Positions 18,451-28,919 of a stretch of DNA of 64,000 bases are shown piece after piece. Both the position numbers and the translations under genes were made by a program. Below the pieces are notes generated by a model, which was given only the letters and a program-made list of their open reading frames with translations, was not told where the DNA came from and did not search any database. The first letter of the stretch is position 1. The number at the start of each line of letters is the position of its first letter. Source of the stretch: Lysobacter enzymogenes (GTDB lineage Bacteria; Pseudomonadota; Gammaproteobacteria; Xanthomonadales; Xanthomonadaceae); NCBI RefSeq assembly GCF_017355525.1, contig NZ_CP067395.1, positions 2,666,001-2,730,000 on the forward strand. Direction: 5' to 3'.

Positions 18451-19259
18451 CACAGTCCACGCAGCGATTGGGGCACGACGTACTCGCGGCCGTCGAAGGC
18501 CAGGCGCACGCTGCTCTTGTTCTTGGCCACGGTCTTTTCGCTGCAGTCCTTGCCGTCGGCGACGGCGCGGCTGCTTTGCCCGGCGCTGGCGACCAGCAGG
18601 CCGGCGTAGCCGTGGTCGCGCTTGGCGTCGATGGCGACGGTGCGCTTGGCGTTCTCGAATTCGCCGGCGCAGTTGCCGTCCCATTCGCCGCGGTCCAGCG
18701 CGACTTCCAGCTTGCGCAGCACCGGCCGCAGCTTGCCCTCGTCGGCGGCGTAGAGGTTCAGCACCGTGCTCGCGTACGGGTTGACCCGCGAAGAACCGCT
18801 GTAAGCGACGCGCACGCCGAACGCGGTGACGCTGTCGTTGAGGCGGTAGCGCGCGGTGTCCAGGGTCACCGAGGAAATCCGCATCGCGTCGGAGGTCAGC
18901 GCCTCGTTCTCGCGATAGCGCTGCAGGATCCGCGGCCGGTTCGAATCGCCGACCAGCACCTCCAGGTCGGCGACGTCGACGTCGCCGTCGGCGGCCTCGT
19001 GGCGCAGGCGCACCGCCAGCAGAGTCTTGTCGGGCGAGGCCGGCCAGACCTTGCAGGCGACATCGCCGAGCTTGATCCAGCGCGTCGGCGCGCCGGGCGT
19101 GCGCAGCAGTTCGCCGTTGTCGCCGGTTTCGCTGGTCGAGCCCGGATAGGCGGCCAGCAGCAGTTCGTAGGAACGCTCGTCGCAGCCGTCCGCATGCGCG
19201 CTGAAGGACGCGGCGAGGGAAAGCGAAAGCAACAGGACCGTCCGTGGGGCCGTGCGCAT
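18450..19259 (-). CDS. Secreted protein of unknown function
   Basis: A 269-residue exported protein, function not recognised. Residues 1-23 (MRTAPRTVLLLSLSLAASFSAHA) are a clean signal peptide. The mature part is charged, with four cysteines in positions suggesting disulfides (DGCDER, DVACKVW, GNCAGEF, GKDCSEK) and mixed beta-type sequence. The ATG was chosen for the signal peptide and because it overlaps the pgeF stop (TGATG); a longer upstream frame is only open sequence over pgeF. Confidence 0.8.
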   Translation of the reverse strand: MRTAPRTVLLLSLSLAASFSAHADGCDERSYELLLAAYPGSTSETGDNGELLRTPGAPTRWIKLGDVACKVWPASPDKTLLAVRLRHEAADGDVDVADLEVLVGDSNRPRILQRYRENEALTSDAMRISSVTLDTARYRLNDSVTAFGVRVAYSGSSRVNPYASTVLNLYAADEGKLRPVLRKLEVALDRGEWDGNCAGEFENAKRTVAIDAKRDHGYAGLLVASAGQSSRAVADGKDCSEKTVAKNKSSVRLAFDGREYVVPQSLRGL

Positions 19260-20035
19260 CAGTTTTGCATCCAGATCAGAGTCGCCATGCGTCCGGTGCG
19301 GCGGTCGCGGCGGTGGGAATAGAAACGGTCGGGGTCGGAAATCGTGCACAAGCCGCCGCCGTGGATGTGGTCGGCGCGCAGGCCGGCGCGCGCCAGCCGT
19401 TGCCGCGCCAGCGCGTACAGATCGACCCGCCAATGGCCCGGCCGGGTCGCGACGAACGCGGCGTCGGCGGCGGCGTCGACGGCGAGGAAGGCGTCGCGCA
19501 CGTCGGCGCCGATCTCGTAGCGCTGCGGCCCCGCGGCCGGGCCGAGCCAGGCGCGCAGGCGCGCGGGATCAGTGCGCATCGCCGCGACCGTGGCCTCGAG
19601 CACGCCGTCGGCGAGCCCGCGCCAGCCGGCGTGGGCGGCGCCGACTTCTTGGCCGTCGTCGGCGGCGAACAGCACCGGCAGGCAGTCGGCGGTGAGGATC
19701 GCCAGCACCGTGCCCGCGGTGGAGGTCACCGCGGCGTCGGCTTCGGGTTCGCCGTTCGCATCGTCGCCGCCGTCGAAGCGGACCACGCCGGCGCCGTGCA
19801 CCTGATGCAGCCAGCGCGGCGACGCCGGCAGCGCCGCGGCCTGCGCGAGCAGCTCGCGATTGCGCAGCACCGCGGCCGGCTCGTCGCGCTGTTCGCCGTA
19901 GAGCGTGCCGAGGTTGAGCGCGTCGAACGGCGCCTGCGACACGCCCAGGCCGGCGCGCACGGTGGTGAAGCCGCGCACGCCCGGCGGCGCCGGCCAATCG
20001 GCTTCGATCCAAGGTGTCGCGGCGCGACCGCCCAT
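19259..20035 (-). CDS. pgeF: Peptidoglycan editing factor / multicopper-fold purine nucleoside phosphorylase (YfiH family)
   Basis: A 258-residue member of the YfiH/LACC1 family, formerly called polyphenol oxidase or laccase. Work on relatives shows purine nucleoside phosphorylase / adenosine deaminase activity and a role in removing wrong residues from peptidoglycan precursors. The hallmark stretches are present: LHQVHGAGVV, ILTADCLPVLFA, GAAHAGWRGLADGVLE, GPAAGPQRYEIG and the C-terminal FYSHRRD-TGRMATLI; the His and Cys in the first three are the zinc ligands. It starts two bases after rluD, the usual partner order in gammaproteobacteria. Confidence 0.95.
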   Translation of the reverse strand: MGGRAATPWIEADWPAPPGVRGFTTVRAGLGVSQAPFDALNLGTLYGEQRDEPAAVLRNRELLAQAAALPASPRWLHQVHGAGVVRFDGGDDANGEPEADAAVTSTAGTVLAILTADCLPVLFAADDGQEVGAAHAGWRGLADGVLEATVAAMRTDPARLRAWLGPAAGPQRYEIGADVRDAFLAVDAAADAAFVATRPGHWRVDLYALARQRLARAGLRADHIHGGGLCTISDPDRFYSHRRDRRTGRMATLIWMQN

Positions 20036-20037
20036 GC

Positions 20038-21012
20038 TCAACGCCCGGCCTCGGCCGCGGCGCGCGAATCGGCGCGCAGTTCGGCGATCAGCTGCAGCAT
20101 GTCGGCCGGCACCGGCGCGGTGCAGCGCACCGGTTCGCCGCTGACCGGGTGGACGAATTCCAGGGTCTCGGCGTGCAGCGCCTGACGCTTGAAGCCGCGC
20201 AGGGCCTCCACCAGCGTCTCGCTCGCGCCCTTGGGCAGCTTGAGCGGGCCGCCGTACAGCGGGTCGCCGACGATGGGGTGCTTGAGGTGCTGCATGTGCA
20301 CGCGGATCTGGTGGGTGCGCCCGGTTTCCAGGCGGCATTCCAGCAAGGTGTGGGCGCGGAAGCGCTCGCGCAGGCGGTAGTGGGTGACCGCGTCGCGGCC
20401 GTCCTCGCGCACAGCCATGCGCAGGCGGTCGCGCGGGTGGCGGTCGATCGCGGCATTGGCGGTGCCGCCGGCGACCAGCGCGCCGACCACCACGGCCAGG
20501 TACTGGCGGTGGACTTCGCGCGCGGACAGCTGATCGACCAGCGAGGTGTGCGCCGGCAAGGTCCGCGCCACCACCATGACCCCGGAGGTGTCCTTGTCGA
20601 GGCGGTGGACGATGCCGGCGCGCGGCAGCGCGGCCAGCGACGGGTCGCGGTGCAGCAGGGCGTTGACCAGGGTGCCGGCGGGATTGCCGGCGCCGGGGTG
20701 GACGACCAGCCCGGCGGGCTTGTCGAGCACGATGACCTCGGCGTCCTCGTACAGCACGTCCAGGGCGATGTCCTCGGCCACGGCGTGGGTCTGGGTGTCC
20801 AGGACCACGTTCAATTCGACCGCCTCGCCGCCCTGGACCGGGTCGCGCGGGCGCGCCTCGCGGCCGTTCAGGCGGGCGTCGCCGGACTTGATCCAGGCGG
20901 CCAGGCGCGAGCGCGAGTAATCGGGGAACAGTTCGGCCAGGACGGCGTCGAAACGGCGGCCGGCCGCGCTGTCGGGCACGGTCGCGGTCAGGGTCTGGCG
21001 GGAGTCGGTCAT
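20038..21012 (-). CDS. rluD: 23S rRNA pseudouridine(1911/1915/1917) synthase
   Basis: Modifies three uridines in helix 69 of 23S rRNA. The 324-residue protein has an N-terminal S4 RNA-binding domain (about 18-80, [20 protein letters not shown]) and a RluA-type catalytic domain with the nucleophile Asp139 in [12 protein letters not shown], plus [24 protein letters not shown]. It is divergent from bamD, exactly the arrangement of rluD and bamD (yfiO) in other gammaproteobacteria, with pgeF following. Confidence 0.97.
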   Translation of the reverse strand: MTDSRQTLTATVPDSAAGRRFDAVLAELFPDYSRSRLAAWIKSGDARLNGREARPRDPVQGGEAVELNVVLDTQTHAVAEDIALDVLYEDAEVIVLDKPAGLVVHPGAGNPAGTLVNALLHRDPSLAALPRAGIVHRLDKDTSGVMVVARTLPAHTSLVDQLSAREVHRQYLAVVVGALVAGGTANAAIDRHPRDRLRMAVREDGRDAVTHYRLRERFRAHTLLECRLETGRTHQIRVHMQHLKHPIVGDPLYGGPLKLPKGASETLVEALRGFKRQALHAETLEFVHPVSGEPVRCTAPVPADMLQLIAELRADSRAAAEAGR

Positions 21013-21105
21013 TGCGGCATCGGCTGGTGAGGGAAGACGGGTCCGGTTAAGGGCTCGGACCCGCGGACTGCTATTATCGGCGCTTCGTGCCTCCGGCGCC
21101 TGTCG

Positions 21106-22032
21106 ATGCCTGCCATGACCGTACGTTCCACCCCGTCCCGCGCCCCGCTCCGCCTGCTGGCCCTGTTGCTGATCGTGGCCGTCGCCGGCACCGGCTGCTC
21201 GCGGGTCGGCAAGATGTTCAAGAAGAACAAGGACAGCGACGAAGGCCAACCGGTCGAGGCGATCTACGAGAAAGCCCACAAGTCGATGACCAACGGCAAC
21301 TGGGCCTCGGCCGAGGTCAGCTTCCGCCGCCTCGTCGCCCAGTACCCGTACGGCCCGTACACCGAGCAGGCGCTGATCGAGACCGCGTACGCCCAGTACA
21401 AGTCGGGCAAGCACGACGACGCGATCAGCAGCATCGACCGCTTCATCCGCACCTACCCGACCCACCGCAACATCGCCTATCTGTACTACCTGCGCGGGCT
21501 GGTCAATTCCAGCCGCGACACGGTGTTCCTGCAGAAGGTCTGGCGCCTGGACGTGAGCCGCCGCGACCTGGCCACGCCGATGCAGGCGTACAACGACTTC
21601 CAGATCGTGGTCGAGCGCTACCCGAACAGCCGCTACGCCCAGGACGCGCGCAAGCGCATGATCGTGCTGCGCGACACCTTCGCCCGCCACGAGCTCGACG
21701 CCTCGCTGTACTACCTGCGCCGCACCGCCTACGTGGCCGCGGCCGACCGCGCCAAGTACCTGCTCGAAACCTACCCGCAGAGCGGCTACCAGTACGACGC
21801 GATCGCGGTGCTGCTGAAGGCCTACGAAGGCCTGGACAACCAGGCGCTGGCCGCCGACGCCAAGCGCGTGCTGCAGCAGAACGACCCCAACCACCCGGCG
21901 CTGACCGGCAAGTGGCCGGACTACCCGAGCAACCTGCGCAAGCTCAACCCGTTCGCGGGCGAGCGCTCGGCGGTCGACAACCGCGACAAGCTCGAAGCCA
22001 AGCGCGCCGAGCAGGCGGGCAAGGGCCAATAA
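21106..22032 (+). CDS. bamD: Outer membrane assembly lipoprotein BamD
   Basis: Essential periplasmic-side lipoprotein of the BAM complex that inserts beta-barrel proteins. The 308-residue precursor has a lipoprotein signal ending AVAGTGC (lipid-anchored Cys31) and then TPR repeats: [41 protein letters not shown] and [29 protein letters not shown] are typical BamD sequence. A second in-frame ATG nine bases on (21115) is an equally likely start. A TATTAT hexamer at 21072-21077 may be its -10 box, but I find no matching -35. Confidence 0.96.
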   Translation: MPAMTVRSTPSRAPLRLLALLLIVAVAGTGCSRVGKMFKKNKDSDEGQPVEAIYEKAHKSMTNGNWASAEVSFRRLVAQYPYGPYTEQALIETAYAQYKSGKHDDAISSIDRFIRTYPTHRNIAYLYYLRGLVNSSRDTVFLQKVWRLDVSRRDLATPMQAYNDFQIVVERYPNSRYAQDARKRMIVLRDTFARHELDASLYYLRRTAYVAAADRAKYLLETYPQSGYQYDAIAVLLKAYEGLDNQALAADAKRVLQQNDPNHPALTGKWPDYPSNLRKLNPFAGERSAVDNRDKLEAKRAEQAGKGQ

Positions 22033-22051
22033 GCCGCCGCCTTCCGCAACG

Positions 22052-22081
22052 AAAACGCCGCCTCCGGGCGGCGTTTTGGTT
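22052..22081 (+). terminator. Rho-independent terminator of bamD
   Basis: AAAACGCCGCC pairs with GGCGGCGTTTT around a TCCG tetraloop, followed by GGTTT. It begins 20 bases after the bamD stop and is symmetrical. Confidence 0.85.
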
Positions 22082-22097
22082 TATGGAGCCCCCCCCT

Positions 22098-22340
22098 GTA
22101 GGAGCGGCGCGAGCCGCGACCGCGTCACCGCAACCACGACGCAACAACGAACATGCGACGCAGCATCCGCCGTCGCGCTGCGATCAGTCGCAAGGGCTAG
22201 GCTGCGCGGGCGGATCGCCGCCGGGCCTTAGCCGCCGGCCGGATCCGATTCCGCCGTGGGTACGCGCCTGCGGCGACGCTGAGCGCCGCCGGTTTCGTCG
22301 TGGTTGCGTTGTCGCGGTCGCGGCTCGCGCTGCTCCTACA
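22098..22340. repeat. Inverted pair of the 31-bp REP-like element around a 181-base spacer
   Basis: A copy at 22098-22128 (starting TGTAGGAGCGGCGCGAGCCG) faces an inverted copy at 22310-22340 (starting TGTCGCGGTCGCGGCTCGCG). The symmetry extends outward: CGCAACC follows the first copy and GGTTGCG precedes the second. The spacer (22129-22309) has no gene and no visible terminator. The unit fills almost all of the bamD-nadE gap. Confidence 0.85.
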
Positions 22341-22372
22341 GGGAGCCGGCCCGAGTTGCCGCGGCAGCGGCC

Positions 22373-24010
22373 TCAGCCGGAATAACGATTGGTGATCGGA
22401 TAGCGCCGCTCGCGCCCGAACGCGCGCCGCGAGACCTTCGGCCCCGGCGCGGCCTGGTGCCGCTTCCATTCGCTGATGCGCACCAGCTTGAGCACGCGGT
22501 CGACCGTGGCCGCATCGAACCCGGCCCGCACGATCTCGTCGCGCGACTGCTCCTGGTCGACGTAGCGCAGCAGGATCGCGTCGAGCACGTCGTACGGCGG
22601 CAGCGAATCCTGGTCCTTCTGGTTCTCGCGCAGTTCCGCCGACGGCGGCCGGTCGATCACCGCCCACGGGATCACCGGCGAACCGGCGACCGCGTTGCGC
22701 CAGCGCGCGAGCGCGAACACCTCGGTCTTGTACAGGTCCTTGATCGGCGCGTAGCCGCCGCACATGTCGCCGTAAATAGTGGCGTAGCCGACCGCGTACT
22801 CGCTCTTGTTGCCGGTGGTCAGCAGCAGGCCGCCGAACTTGTTGCTCATCGCCATCATCAGCGCGCCGCGGGTGCGCGATTGCAAGTTTTCTTCGGTCAC
22901 GTCCACCGGCTTGCCGTCGAAGGCCTCGGCCAGGGTGTCCAGAAAGCCCTGGAACGGCTTCTCGATCGGCAGCGCCAGCAGGCGCACGCCCTGGCTCGCG
23001 CACTGTTCGGCGGCCAGGTCGTTGGACAGATCGGCGGTGTAGCGCGACGGCATGCGCACCGCGACTACGTTCTCCGGGCCGAGCGCATCGACCGCGATGG
23101 CCATGACCACCGAGGAATCGATGCCGCCCGACAGGCCCAGCCAGACTTTCTCGAAACCGTTCTTGCGGCAGTAGTCGCGGGTGCCGCGCACCACCGCGCG
23201 CCAGGCCAGGGCGTCGCGGCTTTCCTCGTGCTCGACCGGCCACGACACCGGGGCGAAGCGGCGGGTCGCGTCGTCGTAGTCGGCGACCAGCCAATGGTCC
23301 TCGAACGCGACCGCGGCCGGATGCACCGCGCCGTCGCCGTCGGCGAGCACCGAGGCGCCGTCGAACACCAGCGCGTCCTGGCCGCCGACCACGTTGAGAT
23401 AGGCCAGGGCCACACCGGTCTCGCCCACGCGCAGGTCGAGCAACGCGTCGCGCTGGGCGTGCTTGTCGCGCTCGAACGGCGAGGCGTTGGGCACCAGCAC
23501 CAGGCTGGCGCCGGCGCGCGCGGTCGCCGCGAGCGGCTCGGCGAACCACAGGTCTTCGCAGATCACCACGCCGACCTGCACGCCCTTGAGCTCGAACACG
23601 ACCGCCTCGCCGTCGGGATCGACGTCGAAGTAGCGGCGCTCGTCGAACACCGCGTAGTTCGGCAGCTCGCGCTTGCGGTAGGTCGCCTCGACCCGGCCGC
23701 CGCGCAGCACGCTGGCGGCGTTGTAGACCACCGACCCGGCCGCCTGCGGCCAGCCGACCACCGCGACGATGCCGTGCGCGGCCGCGGCCACGCGTTCCAG
23801 CGCGGCCTCGCAATCGGCGAGGAAGCCCGGGCGCAGCAGCAGGTCTTCGGGCGGATAGCCGCTGATCGCCAGTTCCGGGAACAGCACCAGGTCGGCGCCG
23901 TGCTCGTCGCGCGCCTGCGCGATCAGCGCGCACATGCGCTCGGCGTTGCGGTCGACCGCGCCGACGGGGAAATCGAACTGGGCCAAGGCGATGCGCAGCG
24001 GTGCGGACAT
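22373..24010 (-). CDS. nadE: Glutamine-dependent NAD+ synthetase
   Basis: Last step of NAD biosynthesis, converting nicotinate adenine dinucleotide to NAD using glutamine-derived ammonia. The 545 residues comprise an N-terminal nitrilase-type glutaminase with the Glu46-Lys113-Cys151 triad (FPELAISGYPPEDL, YRKRELPNY, VICEDLW) and a C-terminal ATP-pyrophosphatase synthetase domain with SGGIDSS (294-300) and LLTTGNKSEYAVGYATIYGDMCGGYAPIKDLYKTEVF. The ATG at 24010 is preferred over 24028 because MSAPLRIALAQFDF is the normal beginning. Confidence 0.97.
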   Translation of the reverse strand: MSAPLRIALAQFDFPVGAVDRNAERMCALIAQARDEHGADLVLFPELAISGYPPEDLLLRPGFLADCEAALERVAAAAHGIVAVVGWPQAAGSVVYNAASVLRGGRVEATYRKRELPNYAVFDERRYFDVDPDGEAVVFELKGVQVGVVICEDLWFAEPLAATARAGASLVLVPNASPFERDKHAQRDALLDLRVGETGVALAYLNVVGGQDALVFDGASVLADGDGAVHPAAVAFEDHWLVADYDDATRRFAPVSWPVEHEESRDALAWRAVVRGTRDYCRKNGFEKVWLGLSGGIDSSVVMAIAVDALGPENVVAVRMPSRYTADLSNDLAAEQCASQGVRLLALPIEKPFQGFLDTLAEAFDGKPVDVTEENLQSRTRGALMMAMSNKFGGLLLTTGNKSEYAVGYATIYGDMCGGYAPIKDLYKTEVFALARWRNAVAGSPVIPWAVIDRPPSAELRENQKDQDSLPPYDVLDAILLRYVDQEQSRDEIVRAGFDAATVDRVLKLVRISEWKRHQAAPGPKVSRRAFGRERRYPITNRYSG

Positions 24011-24088
24011 GCGGGACTCGAGATTCACAAGTGGGAGTGGAAAGCCGGCGCGAACCAGGGTCCGCGCCGGATCGGAAACTCGCTGCGC

Positions 24089-24385
24089 TCAGGGCTGCGC
24101 GTAGCCGGCTTCGCGCTGGGCCCGGATCGCCAGGATCAGGACAGTATCGAACTCGCTCAGGTAGCGGTACAGCGCCACGTAGCCGCTGGCGTCGCGGCCG
24201 ATGACCAACTCGCGCAGTTCCGCTTCGGCCGGCCGGCCAATCAGCGGATTGTCGCTCAGTACGTCGATCGCGCGCACGATGCCGTCGATGCGCTGCTCGC
24301 GCCTTGCCGCATCGTGGCGGTCGAGATGATCGAGAATGCGGGCGAAGTCCTCGGCCACGGCCGGCGCCAGGACGATTCGGGTCAC
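24089..24385 (-). CDS. RelE/ParE-family toxin of a type II toxin-antitoxin system
   Basis: A 98-residue protein with the ParE/RelE plasmid-stabilisation pattern: an N-terminal strand TRIVLAPAVAEDFARILDHL, NPLIGRPAEAELRELVIG and a C-terminal YVALYRYLSEFDTVLILAIRAQREAGY. Members poison gyrase or cleave mRNA; which applies is not visible. The start is GTG, overlapping the antitoxin stop (GTGA), so translation of the toxin is coupled to the antitoxin. Confidence 0.88.
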   Translation of the reverse strand: MTRIVLAPAVAEDFARILDHLDRHDAARREQRIDGIVRAIDVLSDNPLIGRPAEAELRELVIGRDASGYVALYRYLSEFDTVLILAIRAQREAGYAQP

Positions 24386-24672
24386 GGCTCGCGCCCGAGG
24401 GGCTTCTTCGCCGGCGCCGCCGCGTTCTCGCCGCGCGCGCGGCGGCCAAGATAGTCGCGCATTTCATCCCACTCCAAGGCCTGCCCGTCGGCGACGAAGC
24501 TGCGCCAGCGCGCCTGCGCTTCGTCGAGGAACTGCGCGCGGCGCTCGGCCTCGCCGACCTTTTCCTCCAGCGCGCCGAGGATGAAGCCGTGCGGCGTGGT
24601 GCCGGCGCGTTCGGCGGCGTCGGCGATGCGCGACTTGAGTTCGTCGCTGAGGCGGATGGTGGTGGTGGACAT
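24382..24672 (-). CDS. Ribbon-helix-helix (CopG-type) antitoxin
   Basis: A 96-residue protein with an N-terminal ribbon-helix-helix DNA-binding segment (STTTIRLSDELKSRIADAAERAGTTPHGFILGALEEKV) followed by a charged tail that should wrap the toxin. It is the first gene of the pair and lies 32 bases after a palindrome that is its probable operator. The ATG at 24672 is chosen over one at 24711, which would lie across the operator. Confidence 0.88.
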   Translation of the reverse strand: MSTTTIRLSDELKSRIADAAERAGTTPHGFILGALEEKVGEAERRAQFLDEAQARWRSFVADGQALEWDEMRDYLGRRARGENAAAPAKKPLGREP

Positions 24673-24703
24673 GGCGACCTCGACCGGTGGGGCCGAAGCC
24701 GAA

Positions 24704-24723
24704 TGTAGCACGCCTGTGCTACA
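24704..24723. promoter_or_regulatory. Palindromic operator of the toxin-antitoxin operon
   Basis: TGTAGCAC and GTGCTACA form a perfect 8-bp inverted repeat around a 4-base spacer, just upstream of the antitoxin gene. RHH antitoxins usually repress their operon from such sites. Confidence 0.65.
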
Positions 24724-24724
24724 A

Positions 24725-24752
24725 ACGAAAAAGCCGCCCGAAGGCGGCTTTT
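24725..24752 (-). terminator. Rho-independent terminator of sucCD
   Basis: On the minus strand AAAAGCCGCC-TTCG-GGCGGCTTTT forms a 10-bp stem with a stable tetraloop followed by TCGTTT, 44 bases after the sucD stop. It abuts the toxin-antitoxin operator. Confidence 0.88.
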
Positions 24753-24796
24753 CGCAGGTACGGGCCGGAACCTCCGGCCCGCACGCCGACTTGCTT

Positions 24797-25672
24797 TTAC
24801 TTGGCCAGACGCTTGGCGATCGCCGCGCCGAGGTCGCCCGGCGACTTGACCGTGGTGACGCCGGCCTTCTCCATCGCCGCGAACTTGCCTTCGGCCGTGC
24901 CCGAACCGCCCGAGGCGATCGCGCCGGCGTGGCCCATGCGCTTGCCCTTCGGCGCCGAGGCGCCGGCGATGAAGCCGACCACCGGCTTGGTCACGTACTG
25001 GGCGATGAACTCGGCCGCTTCTTCCTCGGCCGAACCGCCGATCTCGCCGACCATGATGATGCCTTCGGTCTGCGGATCGTCCTGGAACCACTTCAGCGCG
25101 TCGATGAAGTTGGTGCCGTTGATCGGGTCGCCGCCGATGCCGATGCAGGTCGACTGGCCCAGGCCCACGTCGGTGGTCTGCTTGACCGCTTCATAGGTCA
25201 GCGTGCCCGAGCGCGAGACGATGCCGACCTTGCCCGGCTTGTGGATGTGGCCCGGCATGATGCCGATCTTGCACTCGCCCGGGGTGATCACGCCGGGGCA
25301 GTTCGGACCGACCAGGACCACGTCGTCGTAGCCGTTGAGGGTGTTCTTGACCCGCAGCATGTCGAGCACCGGGATGCCCTCGGTGATGCACACGATGACC
25401 TTGATGCCGGCGTCGGCCGCTTCCAGGATCGCGTCGGCCGCGAACGGCGGCGGCACGTAGATCACCGACGCGTCGGCGCCGGTTTCGTTGACGGCGTCGC
25501 GCACGGTGTTGAAGACCGGCAGGCCCAGGTGCTGGGTGCCGCCCTTGCCCGGGGTCACGCCGCCGACGACCTTGGTGCCGTACTCGAGCATCTGCTCGGC
25601 GTGGAAGGTGCCCTGCGAGCCGGTGAAGCCCTGCACGATCACCTTGGTGTTCTTGTTGATCAAAACGGACAT
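24797..25672 (-). CDS. sucD: Succinyl-CoA synthetase alpha subunit
   Basis: TCA-cycle enzyme subunit that carries the phosphorylated histidine. The 291 residues include the CoA-binding [36 protein letters not shown] and the active-site His248 in RMGHAGAI. It follows sucC by 12 bases, in the normal sucCD order. Confidence 0.98.
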   Translation of the reverse strand: MSVLINKNTKVIVQGFTGSQGTFHAEQMLEYGTKVVGGVTPGKGGTQHLGLPVFNTVRDAVNETGADASVIYVPPPFAADAILEAADAGIKVIVCITEGIPVLDMLRVKNTLNGYDDVVLVGPNCPGVITPGECKIGIMPGHIHKPGKVGIVSRSGTLTYEAVKQTTDVGLGQSTCIGIGGDPINGTNFIDALKWFQDDPQTEGIIMVGEIGGSAEEEAAEFIAQYVTKPVVGFIAGASAPKGKRMGHAGAIASGGSGTAEGKFAAMEKAGVTTVKSPGDLGAAIAKRLAK

Positions 25673-25684
25673 GTCATCGGCCCC

Positions 25685-26851
<1,167 letters not shown>

Positions 26852-27196
26852 GCGTCACCGAGGGGAGTGAAAGACGTCCCGCGCGGACGCACGGCCGAGG
26901 GCCGGAGCGGGCGCGAGGGGGCCGCATTGTCGCCGATCGCGGCGGGGCGAGCAAAACCCCGGGTCGCCGGGCCGACGGCCGGTGGGCCCGGCGCGGGCCC
27001 GCGGCGCGGCCGCGCGCGGCGCCGGCCGGGCCCAGGACGGCGCCGTCGGCGGGCTGTGGCCAGATACGGCAAGGTCCCGACGCGCATGGCGCAAGGCGGG
27101 TGCCGGCCCGGTTACATCGCGGCACTACCCGCGTTCCGCCCGCGCCGGCCAGCCGCCCTATACTGATCGATACTCCGCCCGCGCAGGGAAACCCGC
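26852..27196. other. Divergent intergenic region sucC / pilS
   Basis: Very GC-rich 345 bases that must hold promoters for both sucCD and pilSR. I find no clear -35/-10 pair, no repeat and no protein-like frame; the open frames here are compositional. Confidence 0.5.
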
Positions 27197-28822
27197 TTGC
27201 CGTCAGGTCTCGCCCCCGTCACTCCGGCCGATGCCGACTCCGCGCTGCGCCGCGAACTCTATTTCTTCACCCTCTACCGGTTGCTGGAAGCGGCCCTGCT
27301 GGTGCTGTTCCTGTTCGGGCCGGTCGACAACCTGATCGCCGCGCCGCGCCACGACCTGTTCGCCCGCTCGCTGGCGCTGTCCTATCTGTTCATCGCCGGC
27401 CTGCTGTTCGTGTTCGGCCGCCGCGGCGACCTGCGCGGCCATGTCTTCGCCGGCATCGCCTGCGACCTGTTCTTCGGCCTGCTGTCGATCCACGCCCTGC
27501 CCGGCGCCGGCACCGGCATCGCCCTGATGCTGATGTTCAACGTCGGCGCGGCGGCGCTGCTGCTGCCGACCCGGTTCGGCATCGGCGCGGCGATCGCCGC
27601 CTGCCTCGGCCTGATCGGCGAGTGGCTGTGGACCGAGCTCGGCAACGAAGCGCTCGGCCGCACCGTCGCCGAACCGGTGATGTTCGCGCTGGGCTACCTG
27701 TCGATCGCGCTGCTGACCAACACCCTGGGCCGGCAGATGCGCGAGAGCCAGGAACTGGCCGAACGCCGCGGCGCCGAGGCCGCCAACTACGCCGAGATCA
27801 ACGAACTCATCATCCGGCGAATGCGCACCGGCGTGCTGCTGGTCGACGGCGAAGGCCGGCTGCGCCTGGCCAACGAGGCGGCGATGCTGCTGCTCGGCGA
27901 CAGCGGCGAGCACAACGGCAGCCAGCACGGCCATCGGGTGCTGGCGATCGCCTCGCCGGAGCTGGCGCGCCGGCTCGGCCGCTGGCGGGTCGAGGGCCGC
28001 CCCGACGAAAGCCCGCTGCGGCTGGCGCCGGACCTGCCGGAAGTGGTGCCGCGCTTCACCCGCCTGCTCGCCGGCAGCGACCAGACCCTGATCTTCCTCG
28101 ACGACACCTCGCTGGTCTCGCGCCGCGCCGAATCCATCACCCTGGCCGCGCTCGGCCGCTTTTCGGCCAGCCTCGCCCACGAGATCCGCAACCCGCTGGC
28201 GGCGATCAACTACGCCGTGCAGTTGCTGGAGGAATCGCGCGACATCGCCATGTCCGACCGGCGCCTGCTCGAAATCATCCGCCAGCAGGGCACGCGCATG
28301 AACGGCATCGTCGAGAACGTGCTCGGCATGGCCCGGCGCGAACCGGCCAAGCCCGAGCACGTCGAGCTGATGGGCTTCGTGCGCCAGTTCGTCGACGAGT
28401 ACCGCGCCAGCCACCCGATCGAGCTCGACACCTTGCGCGCCACCGGCTCGCACACGCAGGCGCCGGCGCTGATCGATCCGCGTCAGCTGCACCAAGCGCT
28501 GACCGTGCTGGTGCACAACGCGCTGACCTACGGCCGCCAGCCCGGCGAGCCGGCGCGGGTGACCGTGCACGTGTACTTCGACGAAGTCGGACTGCCGGCG
28601 ATCGACGTGCTCGACCGCGGCCCCGGCATTCCCGACTCGGTCGCCGAACGCCTGTTCCGGCCGTTCTTCACCACCTCCGCGCACGGCACCGGCCTGGGCC
28701 TGTACATCGCGCGCGAGCTGTGCCGGGCCAATCAGGCCTCGCTCGACTACGTCGCCGTGCCCGGCGGCGGCGGCTGTTTCCGCATCCGTCTGGCCGGCGC
28801 GAGCGCGCTTTCGCCGGCCTGA
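27197..28822 (+). CDS. pilS: Sensor histidine kinase PilS
   Basis: Membrane sensor of the PilS-PilR two-component pair that controls pilin transcription. The 541 residues have an N-terminal module of about six transmembrane segments (about 20-180), a PAS-like linker (about 195-310), the phosphoacceptor box SLAHEIRNPL with His328, and an ATPase domain with DRGPGIPDSVAERLFRPFFTT and GTGLGLYIAREL. It starts with TTG, preceded by CAGGGAAA; no ATG is available before the first helix. pilR follows after 97 bases. Confidence 0.93.
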   Translation: MPSGLAPVTPADADSALRRELYFFTLYRLLEAALLVLFLFGPVDNLIAAPRHDLFARSLALSYLFIAGLLFVFGRRGDLRGHVFAGIACDLFFGLLSIHALPGAGTGIALMLMFNVGAAALLLPTRFGIGAAIAACLGLIGEWLWTELGNEALGRTVAEPVMFALGYLSIALLTNTLGRQMRESQELAERRGAEAANYAEINELIIRRMRTGVLLVDGEGRLRLANEAAMLLLGDSGEHNGSQHGHRVLAIASPELARRLGRWRVEGRPDESPLRLAPDLPEVVPRFTRLLAGSDQTLIFLDDTSLVSRRAESITLAALGRFSASLAHEIRNPLAAINYAVQLLEESRDIAMSDRRLLEIIRQQGTRMNGIVENVLGMARREPAKPEHVELMGFVRQFVDEYRASHPIELDTLRATGSHTQAPALIDPRQLHQALTVLVHNALTYGRQPGEPARVTVHVYFDEVGLPAIDVLDRGPGIPDSVAERLFRPFFTTSAHGTGLGLYIARELCRANQASLDYVAVPGGGGCFRIRLAGASALSPA

Positions 28823-28919
28823 GCCGCAATGTGACTGCGCGCACGGCAAGCAGAAAACGTGCCATCAGCGTCTTGGCCGCGACAGGTTCGTTAAGTTATC
28901 GTGGGCGGTGGAGGGCGTA

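Noticed and set aside
21072..21077. TATTAT as bamD -10 promoter element
   Set aside because: No -35 match at 16-18 bases; mentioned under bamD only.
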